Source: Prescottella equi (lineage in GTDB: Bacteria; Actinomycetota; Actinomycetes; Mycobacteriales; Mycobacteriaceae). From it: a stretch of 64,000 bases of DNA. The notes beneath the pieces were generated by a model. The model did no database searches and had not been told where the DNA came from. It saw nothing but the letters and a program-made list of their open reading frames with translations. The DNA is taken from NCBI RefSeq assembly GCF_020171745.1, contig NZ_JAIVAH010000006.1:87076-151075 (forward strand), read 5' to 3'. The stretch's first letter is position 1; every line of letters starts with the position of its first letter. Below, one piece after another: positions 1-9,500 of the stretch. The position numbers were made by a program, and so were the translations under genes.

Positions 1-866
1 TCCGATTCGTCCGGCGCGGATCCGAAAAGAGTTCTGCCGTAGCCGAGTCCGAAACCGATGACGGCAAGCAGGGCGAGCATCACCCCGGCCGCCCCGGCAC
101 TGCGGACCTGACGGCGGGACACGTCGCCGCGTGATCCGCGCCGATGCGCTTTCGGTCGACGCGCTATCGGTCGATGGGCTTCCGGTCCCTGCGATGGCGT
201 GGCCGCGGCCCGCCCACCGCTGCCGAGTAGCGCCGCACCGGACGCCGCAGACAACTCAGGATCGTCCGGCACGACGACGGGAAGTCCCGCCAGATCGGCG
301 ACATGCTCACGAACCCCCGCGACGTGGGCACCCCCACCGACGAGTACTACCGCATCGGCACCACGGCCCGACTGGGTCAGCAGTTCGTCCGCGAGGTCGA
401 CGGCTTCCTCGATTCCCGCGGCGTCGGCGGCAATCCGTTCGGCGGCATGGACACTCCCCGTCTCCACATCGACGACACTGACGGTCGTGCCCGACCGCCC
501 GAGATCGAGTACCACGACAGCGGCAAATCCGGCGAGAGCCCGCGTGGCCCCCAGATACGCGAGGAGCGCGGACAGTTCGGGAATCAGCCGACAGTCGGTG
601 ATCCCCTCCCGGCGCAGCGCGGCATCCAGGGCCGCGGCCTGCGACTCGTCGGTGTACGCGATGCCGACAGACGGCAGCGATCCGGACTCCTCGTCGCCCG
701 CGAGCAGGACACCGATCGACTCCGCGGCCAGCGTCTCCGGGTTGTGGTCGTCCACCACGAGCGTCCGGCGCTCGAGCAATCCGGCGGCGCTGTGGGCATC
801 GGGCGATCGGCGGCGCACGATCCGGACGAATCCGGATCCCACCGACACTCCCAGAACCCCACCCAT
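1..866 (-). CDS. Hsp70/actin-fold-like protein with C-terminal membrane segment (partial, 3' end outside window)
   Basis: Reading leftward from the ATG at 866-864, the frame is open to the window edge (288 codons seen). The N-terminal part resembles an actin/Hsp70 ATPase fold: a phosphate-loop-like segment (VVVLDLGRSGTT, roughly residues 125-136) and a later VVLVGGGA segment. An Arg/Pro-rich linker then leads to one hydrophobic segment (GVMLALLAVIGFGLGYG) just before the edge. This architecture, a chaperone-like N-domain plus a membrane anchor, is known in actinobacterial 'Hsp70 family' proteins. It is transcribed away from the phosphatase gene at 962, sharing about 95 bp of intergenic DNA. 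The function is unknown, and the true C-terminus is not visible. Confidence 0.7.
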   Translation of the reverse strand, partial: MGGVLGVSVGSGFVRIVRRRSPDAHSAAGLLERRTLVVDDHNPETLAAESIGVLLAGDEESGSLPSVGIAYTDESQAAALDAALRREGITDCRLIPELSALLAYLGATRALAGFAAVVVLDLGRSGTTVSVVDVETGSVHAAERIAADAAGIEEAVDLADELLTQSGRGADAVVLVGGGAHVAGVREHVADLAGLPVVVPDDPELSAASGAALLGSGGRAAATPSQGPEAHRPIARRPKAHRRGSRGDVSRRQVRSAGAAGVMLALLAVIGFGLGYGRTLFGSAPDES

Positions 867-961
867 GAGCCGCCTTCGATCGAGGGCGCACCCGGTCGAC
901 GCTCGAACCCGGTGCGAACTGAACAAGCCGAGTCTATACAGTCGGACCTACACTCAGCGGC

Positions 962-1483
962 ATGCAGTTGCTCTTCGTGTGCACCGGAAACATCTGCCGG
1001 TCACCTATCGCCGAGAGGCTCAGCGCGGCGTGGTCCGCGGGCACCGACAGCGTCGACATCACAGCGTCGAGTGCCGGAACCCGCGCAGTGGTCGGGTCAC
1101 CGATGGAACCCAAAGCAGCACAGGTTCTTTCCGATCTCGGCGGATCGCCGGCCGGTTTCGTTGCACGTCAGATCAATCCGGTCATCGCGTCGTCGGCGGA
1201 CCTGGTCCTGACGATGACGGAGGCGCATCGCGACGCCGTGCTCAAGATCAGCCCGCGCCAACTCAAACGTACGTTCACGCTCTTGGAGGCGGCGCACATC
1301 GCGCGGGCGATCGGGCCTGCGACCGTCGCCGAATTCGCCGCCGCGCGAGCCGCCGTCACACGCGCTGGCATGATCGACGTCCCGGATCCGATCAGGCAGA
1401 GCACAAGCGTATTCGAAGACGCCGGCAACCTCATCGAGCGAGCGTTGGAGGGCCTTCTGCGAAACCTCCGTTCCAACGGCTGA
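962..1483 (+). CDS. Low-molecular-weight protein tyrosine phosphatase (Wzb-like)
   Basis: 173 residues, the usual length for this family. The P-loop CTGNICRS lies at residues 7-14, giving the CX5R active site (Cys7, Arg13). The general-acid loop is DVPDPI near residues 139-144. Such enzymes dephosphorylate the tyrosine cluster of bacterial Wzc-type kinases and so control capsule or exopolysaccharide chain length. The matching autokinase gene lies at 2072-3490 on the opposite strand, and a glycan operon occupies 21.9-31.4 kb, which supports this role. The start ATG has only a weak ribosome binding site; a TATACAGT/TACACT-like -10 region lies just upstream, so the transcript may have a short or no leader. 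Confidence 0.9.
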   Translation: MQLLFVCTGNICRSPIAERLSAAWSAGTDSVDITASSAGTRAVVGSPMEPKAAQVLSDLGGSPAGFVARQINPVIASSADLVLTMTEAHRDAVLKISPRQLKRTFTLLEAAHIARAIGPATVAEFAAARAAVTRAGMIDVPDPIRQSTSVFEDAGNLIERALEGLLRNLRSNG

Positions 1484-1785
1484 GTACCGCCGAAGTACCC
1501 TGGATACAGGGACCGAAGACTCCGGGAGCCAATCCTTTCTGTCCGAGTGCATGACACGAACCGCCCCGTCGATTACGGTGTAGGCCATCGCATCCGGACG
1601 ATGCGATGTCCTGGTATCCGGACTTCCGACCAGGGCGCCGTCGGGGCTTGATTCACCTTCAACATTCTCGCGTGGCTGTGCCCCGAGCAGTGCTGCACGC
1701 TGGGCGGTCTCATCGATCACCCAGCGCACAGTCGACGGCCTCGGCACCGCGTCGAGGTCGAGTTGACCCTTACGAAGGAGCAATC
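1484..1785 (+). promoter_or_regulatory. Structured upstream region of the 38-residue peptide gene
   Basis: No convincing coding sequence is seen here. Two hairpins are visible: a small one just after the phosphatase (CCCTG-GATA-CAGGG, 1498-1511) and a perfect 9-bp stem with a 5-nt loop at 1586-1608 (CATCGCATC / GATGCGATG). A strong Shine-Dalgarno (AAGGAG) stands at the right end, before the ATG at 1786. The region may hold a promoter and a long 5' untranslated leader for the peptide gene. I could not match it to a known riboswitch class. Confidence 0.45.
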
Positions 1786-1902
1786 ATGAGTTCTTCCAGC
1801 GATTTTGCATTGATCGACTTCCTTTTCGGCAGCGTCGGGGGTGTCCTGACGGAGTTCGGCACGTTCGTGAGCCGGTTAGGCGGTCTGAGCGCCATCGGCT
1901 GA
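1786..1902 (+). CDS. Small hydrophobic/amphipathic peptide (38 aa), possible PorA-like mycomembrane peptide
   Basis: An ATG follows a strong AAGGAG ribosome binding site with 5-nt spacing, and the 38-codon frame is closed directly by an intrinsic-terminator-like hairpin at 1923-1951. This layout argues for a real gene despite its size. The peptide starts MSSSSDFALIDFLFGSVGG, has no signal peptide, no Cys and no Trp, and is rich in Gly, Phe, Leu and Ser with an amphipathic spacing of hydrophobic residues. In mycolic-acid bacteria, very short peptides without signal sequences (PorA, PorH and relatives of Corynebacterium) form outer-membrane channels, some O-mycoloylated on Ser. Similarity in size and character is all I can claim. 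It sits between the phosphatase and the autokinase genes. Confidence 0.65.
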   Translation: MSSSSDFALIDFLFGSVGGVLTEFGTFVSRLGGLSAIG

Positions 1903-1922
1903 GGACAGCCGTAGCCGACAGG

Positions 1923-1951
1923 GCCCCGACCGCAGAACGCGCGGTCGGGGC
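1923..1951 (+). terminator. Terminator-like hairpin after the small peptide gene
   Basis: A perfect 11-bp GC-rich stem (GCCCCGACCGC at 1923-1933 with its complement at 1941-1951) and a 7-nt loop, followed by TCTCTC. It starts 20 bases after the peptide stop codon. Confidence 0.75.
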
Positions 1952-2013
1952 TCTCTCAGTACGTTCATCTCCGGTACGGCTCCCGGCCCGTATGAAGGAA
2001 CATCGCAGCGGAG

Positions 2014-2056
2014 TGTCACGACTCGTCGCCGATGAATCCGGAGACGAGCCGTGACA
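2014..2056 (-). terminator. Hairpin downstream of the tyrosine autokinase gene
   Basis: TGTCACG-A-CTCGTC (2014-2027) pairs with GACGAG-C-CGTGACA (2043-2056): a 13-bp stem with one A/C mismatch and a 15-nt loop. It lies just beyond the kinase stop codon at 2072, between two convergent genes. Confidence 0.55.
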
Positions 2057-2071
2057 GCCCACATTCTCGAG

Positions 2072-3490
2072 CTAGCCGGCGGTGGGCGCCGCCACCTCGG
2101 CGGGCTCCACCTTTCGATCGACCGAGACCTTCTCCACCGGCATGTCGGCGTCGTAGTAGTACGTGTACTCGTAGCTCCCCTGGCCCTTCGAAGGTGTCAT
2201 CGTGAGGATCGTGCCGAGCACGGTGGCACCGACGCTTCGAAGGTTGCCGATCGCCCGGGACACTTGCTCACGCTTCGTCTTCCCGTGACGCACTACAACC
2301 AGGCATCCGTCGACCTTGACCGCCAACACTGCGGCATCGGTTACCGGCAGCAGTGGAGAGGCGTCGATGATGACGAAGTCGAACTTGGCCCGCAGCTCGT
2401 CGAACAGCTTCTCTGCATGGGTTGATCCGAGCAGCTCACTCGGGTTGGGCGGAAGCGAACCTGCGGCCAGGACGGAAACATTCGCGAAGGCGCTCGTCTG
2501 GAGAGCATCGTCCAGGTCGGCCTGAGCCGAGAGGACCGTACTCATGCCGACGGATCCGATCAGGTCGAGATACTTCGCGACCCGTGGTCGCCGCAGATCG
2601 GCGTCCACCAGGCAGACCGAATATCCCGCCTCGGCCATAGCCAACGACAGATTGATCGCCGTGGTGGTCTTGCCCTCACCAGGAAGCGAACTGGTGATCT
2701 CGATGACCCGCGGCGGATTGTCGACCTCGAGGAACTGCAGGTTGGTCCGCAGCTCACGGAACGCCTCGGCACTGGACGAGTACCCGTCCTGGAACGAAAT
2801 GGCAGCCTTCTGCTCCCGCTCCTTGTCGAAGGGAACCGAACCCGCCATCCCGACACCTGCAAGTTCGTCGAGCGTCTCCCGCGATTTCACGGTGTTGTCG
2901 AGGCGATCACGAACGACGGCGAAAATCACGCCGGCCAGGAGGCCGATGATGAATCCCAGACCGAGGTTCCTCTTGGTCTTCGGGCTCACCGGTGTCGACG
3001 GAACCTTCGCCGGCTCGACGACAGTTGCCTTCGCAACGGACGACTGGCCGGTCGAGTTCGATTCGAGCGCCTCGATCTTGGCGGTGAGCGAAGTAGCCAC
3101 TGCGTTCGTCAACTGCTGTGCGAGGGCCGGGTCGGCGTCACTGACTTCGAGGTCGAAGAGCACGGTGTTGACCACCGGGGTTGCCCTTACTCGTGACGCC
3201 AACTGCGAAGGACTGAGATCGACGCCGAGCGCGGCGATCGCTCCCGCAGCAACCTCCTGTCCGGTGGCCAACTTCGCGTAGGACGAAACTCGCTGCTGCG
3301 AGAACTGATTGCCCTGCATGGCCTCCATGACCGACGAACCACTCGTGGAGACGAACAACCGCGCCTTCGCGGCGTAAATCGGTGTCGAGATCAACGATGC
3401 GACCAATGCCACCAGGATCGCGACCACCGTGGTAACCGCAATTATTCGCCACCGTGCCGCCACGATGCGGACGTAATCTTGAATCTCCAC
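2072..3490 (-). CDS. Wzc/CpsD-type polysaccharide co-polymerase with tyrosine autokinase domain
   Basis: The N-terminal Wzz-like chain-length domain (about residues 1-200) is bracketed by two membrane segments, near 15-35 and 165-185. A cytoplasmic BY-kinase follows with Walker A (SLPGEGKTT, near 267), Walker A' (LVDADLRRP, near 295) and Walker B (VIIDASPL, near 377). The C-terminal Tyr cluster is YEYTYYYDAD near 440-448. The family regulates polymerisation and export of surface polysaccharides through cycles of autophosphorylation. I chose the GTG at 3490 because AGGAG (3503-3499) lies 8 nt before it; an in-frame GTG at 3499 would overlap that site. The gene follows the NRPS on the same strand with a gap of about 70 bp, so the two may be co-transcribed. 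The LMW phosphatase at 962 is the probable antagonist. Confidence 0.92.
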   Translation of the reverse strand: MEIQDYVRIVAARWRIIAVTTVVAILVALVASLISTPIYAAKARLFVSTSGSSVMEAMQGNQFSQQRVSSYAKLATGQEVAAGAIAALGVDLSPSQLASRVRATPVVNTVLFDLEVSDADPALAQQLTNAVATSLTAKIEALESNSTGQSSVAKATVVEPAKVPSTPVSPKTKRNLGLGFIIGLLAGVIFAVVRDRLDNTVKSRETLDELAGVGMAGSVPFDKEREQKAAISFQDGYSSSAEAFRELRTNLQFLEVDNPPRVIEITSSLPGEGKTTTAINLSLAMAEAGYSVCLVDADLRRPRVAKYLDLIGSVGMSTVLSAQADLDDALQTSAFANVSVLAAGSLPPNPSELLGSTHAEKLFDELRAKFDFVIIDASPLLPVTDAAVLAVKVDGCLVVVRHGKTKREQVSRAIGNLRSVGATVLGTILTMTPSKGQGSYEYTYYYDADMPVEKVSVDRKVEPAEVAAPTAG

Positions 3491-3562
3491 CCCATACACT
3501 CCTGTCAGGTCAGGCCCTCGCCTGCTCGTAATCGTCAGTTCGTCCCCGCACGCGACGTCACG

Positions 3563-6500
3563 TCATCCGGACACCTCCGACCTGGAACGCTCTGCCTGGC
3601 CTCGATCCTCCAGTTCGGCGGCCAGAACACGACCGATCTCCGACAGTGCGGCCGGAGTGGTCATCTCAGCGTGAGTGCAATCGATCCGCGTCTCCCGGAC
3701 GGAACCCGACACGTACGGATCCCACTGCCGAGGCGGAGCGACTCCGCCACGAGAGTCGTTCGCTGCAGTGAAGAATACGAGATCGCCCTCGAATGTGCGC
3801 GGTCGATGGCGGCGAACCAAATTACCTGCGAGTAGCGAGTTCTCGTGCATTGCAGTAATCGTCGCTGGTCGAAGGAACGAGAACGGGCTTCCGGCTTCAC
3901 GGAGAAGTGCGGCAGCAGACGCGCCGTCGATTTCTCGCGAGCTACTGCCGATCACGACCGAGGGCTCCAGCTCACGGACCAGTCCCGCCATGTCCAGGTC
4001 CACGGAGTCCACGGACTGCTCGACATCTATCACGCTGTCCAACATGGCCAGAAGCACCACGGACTCTCCCTGTTCCTGCAGCCGGGTCGCGATGGCATGG
4101 GCGATCACTCCGCCGAGGGACCAACCCAACAATCGGTAGGGCCCGTGCGGTACTGCATCGCGGATCTCGAGAACGTATCGGTCCACCAGATCGTCTATGG
4201 CTCGCGGATAGCTTTGCCCGGAGGCAAGTCCTGGAGCTTGCAGTCCGTACACCGACCATCCCCCGCCGAGGTGTCTCGACAGTCCGGCAAAGCTCCACGC
4301 GACCCCCGCGGCGGGATGCACACAGAGGATCGCTCCGCGTTCACCGGACGTGTACAGCGGCAGAACGATGTCGAGCGCCTGCACCGGTTCTGCGACCCCA
4401 CGTTCGACCATCTCGGCGAGGCTTGCCGGAGTGGCATCAGGCAACAGCCAGGAGACCGGGATCTCACAGCCGAGGCGGTCACTGAGCTGATGCGCGGCGC
4501 GTAGCGCGCTCAGGGATGTACCTCCGGCGTCGAAGAACCCGGTGTCACGCCCCACTTCTCTCACGTCCAGAACCTCGCCGAAGACGTCCGCGATGGTCAG
4601 CTCCAACGCCCCCTCCGGTGCGGAGTAGATCGTTTGGTCGACACATTCGACGGTGGCGAGTGCTGCGCGGTCGACCTTTCCGTTCATGGTGAGGGGTAGC
4701 GCCCCGACCTCGACGATCCGCGAGGGCACGAGACGCCCTGGCAGCCTGGACATCGCCCACGCTCGCAGGTCCTCGTCGGGATCGTCGGTGACGACGAACG
4801 AAACCAGTCGGTCATCTCGGAGGATCGTGGCGGTCGCACGCACGCTCCGGTGCCCGATCAGCACCGCGTCGATCTCTTCCGTCTCGACTCGGACACCGCC
4901 AACCTGCACCTGGGAGTCCGAACGGCCGACGAACAAGAGCTCTCCCCTGCTGTCGAACCGAACCAAGTCCCCTGTCCGGTAGAGGCGTTCGCCGGTGCGA
5001 CCGGACGGATCGGCGACGAACCGGGATGCCGTCAACCCGGGCAGTCCCAGGTACGCCCGTGCGAGCCCGGCACCACCCAAGTACAATTCACCCACCGCGC
5101 CCGTCGGCACCACACGCAACCGGCGGTCGAGTACGGTCGTGCGCACACCGGGAATCGCCTGCCCGATCGGCACGATGCCGTTCGCATCGTTCGCGGTCAA
5201 TGCTGCAGTACCCGTGGCCATCACAGTGACCTCGGAGGGTCCGTACGCGTTGAAGAAGCGTCGCCCTCTCGCCCAGCGTCGGACGTGCTCCGGTGGGCAG
5301 ACGTCGCCGGCGCTGACGAGGACACGGAGCGCGTCGAGCCCGACTTCATCAAGCGTCGCCAACACGGCGGGAGTGAGGACTGCATGGCTGACCAGCTCGG
5401 CCGCCAGCAGTCGACGCAGGCCCGCACCGCCGAACTCGTGTGCCGCGGCGATCACCGTCACAGCCCCGTTGGCGGCAGCCATGACGAGTTCGAAGATCGC
5501 GGCATCGAATCCCGGTGATGCCACGTGCAGCACCCTCGACGAACTCGTCACTTCGTACAAATTGCGTTGCGCAGCAATCATATTAGAGACGCCACGATGA
5601 GAGACCGAAACGCCCTTGGGCTTGCCTGTCGTCCCCGACGTGTAGACGACATACGCAGTCTGGTCCGGGTGCACCCGTGGGGCGGACATCGGTTCCGGAG
5701 GCACCCCTCCGGAGCGAGCACACTCGATCCGAGGGAGGTCGGTCGGGAGAGAAGACGCATGGTCCGCGGTCGTAGCGACCATGACCGCGCCAGAGTCCGC
5801 GAGCATGAACGCTATCCGCGAGCCGGGCTGTTTCGGATCGAGAGCGGCGAACGCGGCCCCGGTCTTTGCAACTGCCCACAGAGCCGCCACGAACTCGGGC
5901 GATCGGTCCAGGACCAGTGCGACCGTCGCCTCCGGCCCGGCGCCCGCTGCAGCCATTCGCGAGGCGAGAAGATCCGACCATTCGTCGAGACAACCGTACG
6001 TGTATTCCCGGTCTTCGAAGCGGATCGCCGTATCGGACCGGTGCGCGGCCACGGTATCCCGCAGGACCTCGGAGAGCGTGGCCGAGGGGGCGTCGGCACG
6101 ATCCGCCGCATCACCCGACCGGCCGGTGCCGGATCCGTCGAGATCCACGTCGCCGACGATTGCCGACGGATCGGTGCACACCACGGTCAGCATGCGGTCG
6201 AACGCATCGACGAGTCGTTCAGCGGTCGATTCGGCGAACACGTCCGTCGCGTAACGCAGCCGAACCTGCGATCCCGTCTCCCCGGAGTGAACGTCCAGTT
6301 CCAGATCGAATCGAATGCTGTCGCTCTCGACCACCACCGGTTCGAGACCCAGTTCGGCGAGATCCGTCTCGACCGGCCCGGTGGGCGCACCGTAGGTGAG
6401 CATCACCTGGACGAGTGGGTGGGCCACCGCCGACCGCGCCGGACGGACCGCCTCGACGACCGCGTCGAACGGCAGGGTGCTGTGCTCGAATGCCGCCAGA

Positions 6501-9500
6501 TCGGCATCACGCACGGAGGCGAACAACTCGGCGACGGACCCGGCAGTGTCGACAGGCGTACGGAGCACCGTCGTCCCCACGAACATGCCCACGACATCGT
6601 CCAGTTCCCGGCGCCCCCGGCCTGCTGTCGGTGTGGCGACAACGACATCGGACGTTCCGGCGAATCGAGCGAGAACCGCGGCCCACGCCGCATGCACGAC
6701 CATGAACTCACTCACGCCGTGTACGCGGGCAGCGCGGGCCAGGGCAAGTTCGTCACAGTCGCATGAGTGGTCGATCGAGGCGCCCCGCAGCGATGGGGGT
6801 CCGGATCGCACCGCGTCCCAGGGCAGCGGTAGCCGGTCTCCGAGGCCTAGTAGGGCATCTCGCCAGAAGGCGATGCACCGGGCCGCAGTCGACGCGGGGT
6901 CCGACTCCGAGCCCAGCAGCTCTGCACTCCACAGGCTGTAGTCCGCATACTGCACAGGAAGCGGGCTCCAGTCCGGAGCTCGACCCGCCAGCCGCGACCG
7001 GTAGGCATGCGTCAGATCGCGTCCGAACGGCACCATAGACCACCCATCGACCGCGATGTGATGGAACTCGAACACGAGCAGCGTCGTTCCGTTGGACTCT
7101 GCGACGACGGTGATCCGGAGCGGCACCTCTGCCGTCACGTCGAACGGCTTCGGCACGGGGCGGGCTGCACTGTGAACGATCGGGACCTTCGGCCAGGCCA
7201 GCACCCGTTGGTACGGCACACCGTCCCGGTCGGGATAGATCGTCCGCAGAATCTCGTGACGCTCCAGTACGTCGGCGACCGCACGTTCGAACGCGCAGCT
7301 CTCGATCTCGGCGCCCGCCCGTAGGGCGAAGGCGCTGTTGTACGCGGTGGAACGGGGCTCGAGCCGACTCGCGATCCAGAGCCGTCGCTGCTGCGGCGCC
7401 AGCGGGATGTGCTCGGGTCGGGGACGTCGCGCGAGCGGGAATGCATACTCGGGCCGCGTCCGGCTCACTGCCTCCGCCAACTCGCGCGCCGTCGGCCCGT
7501 CGAACAGGTCACGGACCGTCATCATCCGTCCGGTCGTAGCCTCGATTCGTGCCACTACCCGCGTAGCCGACAACGAGTTCCCACCGAGTGCGAAGAAGTC
7601 CTGATCGATCCCGACCGGCCGAAGGCCGAGAACATCGGCGAACACCTCGGCGATCGCTTGTTGCAGAGGATCGCCCGGCGCGATGGGCCGATCCTCGACG
7701 GCAAGAGGTTTGATCAATGCCGCCACGTCGATCTTGCCGTTGGGCGTCATGGGCATCGAATCGAGCACGCGCACCTGATCGGGCACGAGGTGCGCCGGGA
7801 GTTTCTTCCCGACGGCGGACCGGATCGCAATGGGGTCGAGACGGATCGTCGGGTGCAGCGCCACGTAGGAGATCAACATGTCACCGGCACCGACGGTACG
7901 AGACAACATGATTCCGTCGACAGCGGCCAGGGCGGCATCGATCTCTCCCGGCTCGATGCGATGCCCACGCACCTTGAGCTGGTCATCCGCACGGCCGACG
8001 ATCTCGAGGTCACCGTACTTGTCCCAGCGGGCGAGGTCTCCCGTCCGATACATCCTGTCACCCGAGCCGCCGGGATCGGCGACGAAGCGAGCGGCCGTCA
8101 GTGCCGGAACTCCGAGATATCCACGTGCCACACTCGATCCAGAGACGTACAACTCTCCGAGAACGCCGGGCGCGACGGGATGCAGTCGTTCGTCCAGTAC
8201 CACGATTCCGGCCCCTGGCGACGGGCGCCCGACCTTGACCGCGGATCCCCCACGGATTCGGCCCAGCGCCGCCACCACAGTGGTCTCGCTCGGCCCGTAC
8301 GCATTGACTATCTCGCCCAGCGAAGCCGACCATTCCCGTACGAGCTCTGGCGGACACGGCTCACCACCCACGGCCACGACCCGGAGCGCCGACAGTCCGC
8401 CGGGGGCCACCGTGGAGAGCGCGGAAGGCGTGGAGAGGACATGGGTGATGCGTTCCTCACGCAGGAATCGGCTCAGGTCCCGTCCACCGAACACGCCATC
8501 GGGCGCGAACACCAGAGTGGCGCCCGTCGTGAGGGCCAGCAGCACCTCCAGTAGCGCAGCATCGAAATTGGCCGAATAGTTCTGCAGAACACGTGATCTC
8601 GCATCGACCTCGTACACAGTCGTCGCCAGCGACGCGAGCGCGGCCAGGCCCGTGTGAGTAACGCACACGCCCTTCGGGCGACCCGTGGTTCCGGACGTGT
8701 AGACCAGGTAGGCGGCGTGGCCGGGACGCAGGGGCGTCGTGCGGTCGGCATCGGTGATCGGTTCCGCCGAACCGCGCCGAGCGGTTGCCGGCTCGGATCC
8801 CACGAACGCATCGATCAGATCCGGATCCCGAGTGTCGAGGATCAGAGCGGCGCCGCTGTCCGCCAGCATGAAGTCGATGCGTTCGCGAGGGTATTCGGGG
8901 TCGATCGTGACGAACGCGCCACCAGTCTTGGCCACCGCCCACATCGCAACGACCCACTCCGGCGACCGTCCGAAACACAGCGCAACCACCTGCTCGGGGC
9001 CCGCACCGCGAGCAATGAGCCTCCGCGCCAGTCGATTCGTGGCTTCGTCCAGTTCCGAGTAGGTCATTTCCCAGCCGTCGCTGCGGAGGGCAACCGCGGA
9101 CTCGCCCGCGGACATGCCGGAGGCGATCAGGCTCGGGAGCAGCACCGAGTCTGCGACGGTCTCTCCCCACTGTCTTGGCACTGCTGAGGGAAACGCGATA
9201 TCGCCAATGGGCCGAGATGCGTCAGCGACGAAAGCCGCGAGGACCGCTGTCAGCGATTCGACGATCCGCCCGACGGTATCTGGGTCGTAGAGGTCCTTCG
9301 CGTAGCCGGCGACGACGTCGAGTCCGCCCGGCCGACCGTCCGACCCGAACTGTTCGGTCACCGCGAATTCGAGGTCGAACCGTGCACTCTCGATCGCGAG
9401 ATCGACCACGTCGATCGCCAGGCCGGCCAAATCGTTCGACGCCGGCGTGAAGTTCTGGAACGCGAGCATCACCTGGAACAGCGGGTGAGACGAGGACGAA

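Noticed and set aside
199..1554. Long + strand open frame across the Hsp70-like gene and the phosphatase
   Set aside because: It is Arg/Ser/Thr-rich with no domain, and overlaps two well-supported genes in other frames; typical shadow frame of GC-rich DNA.
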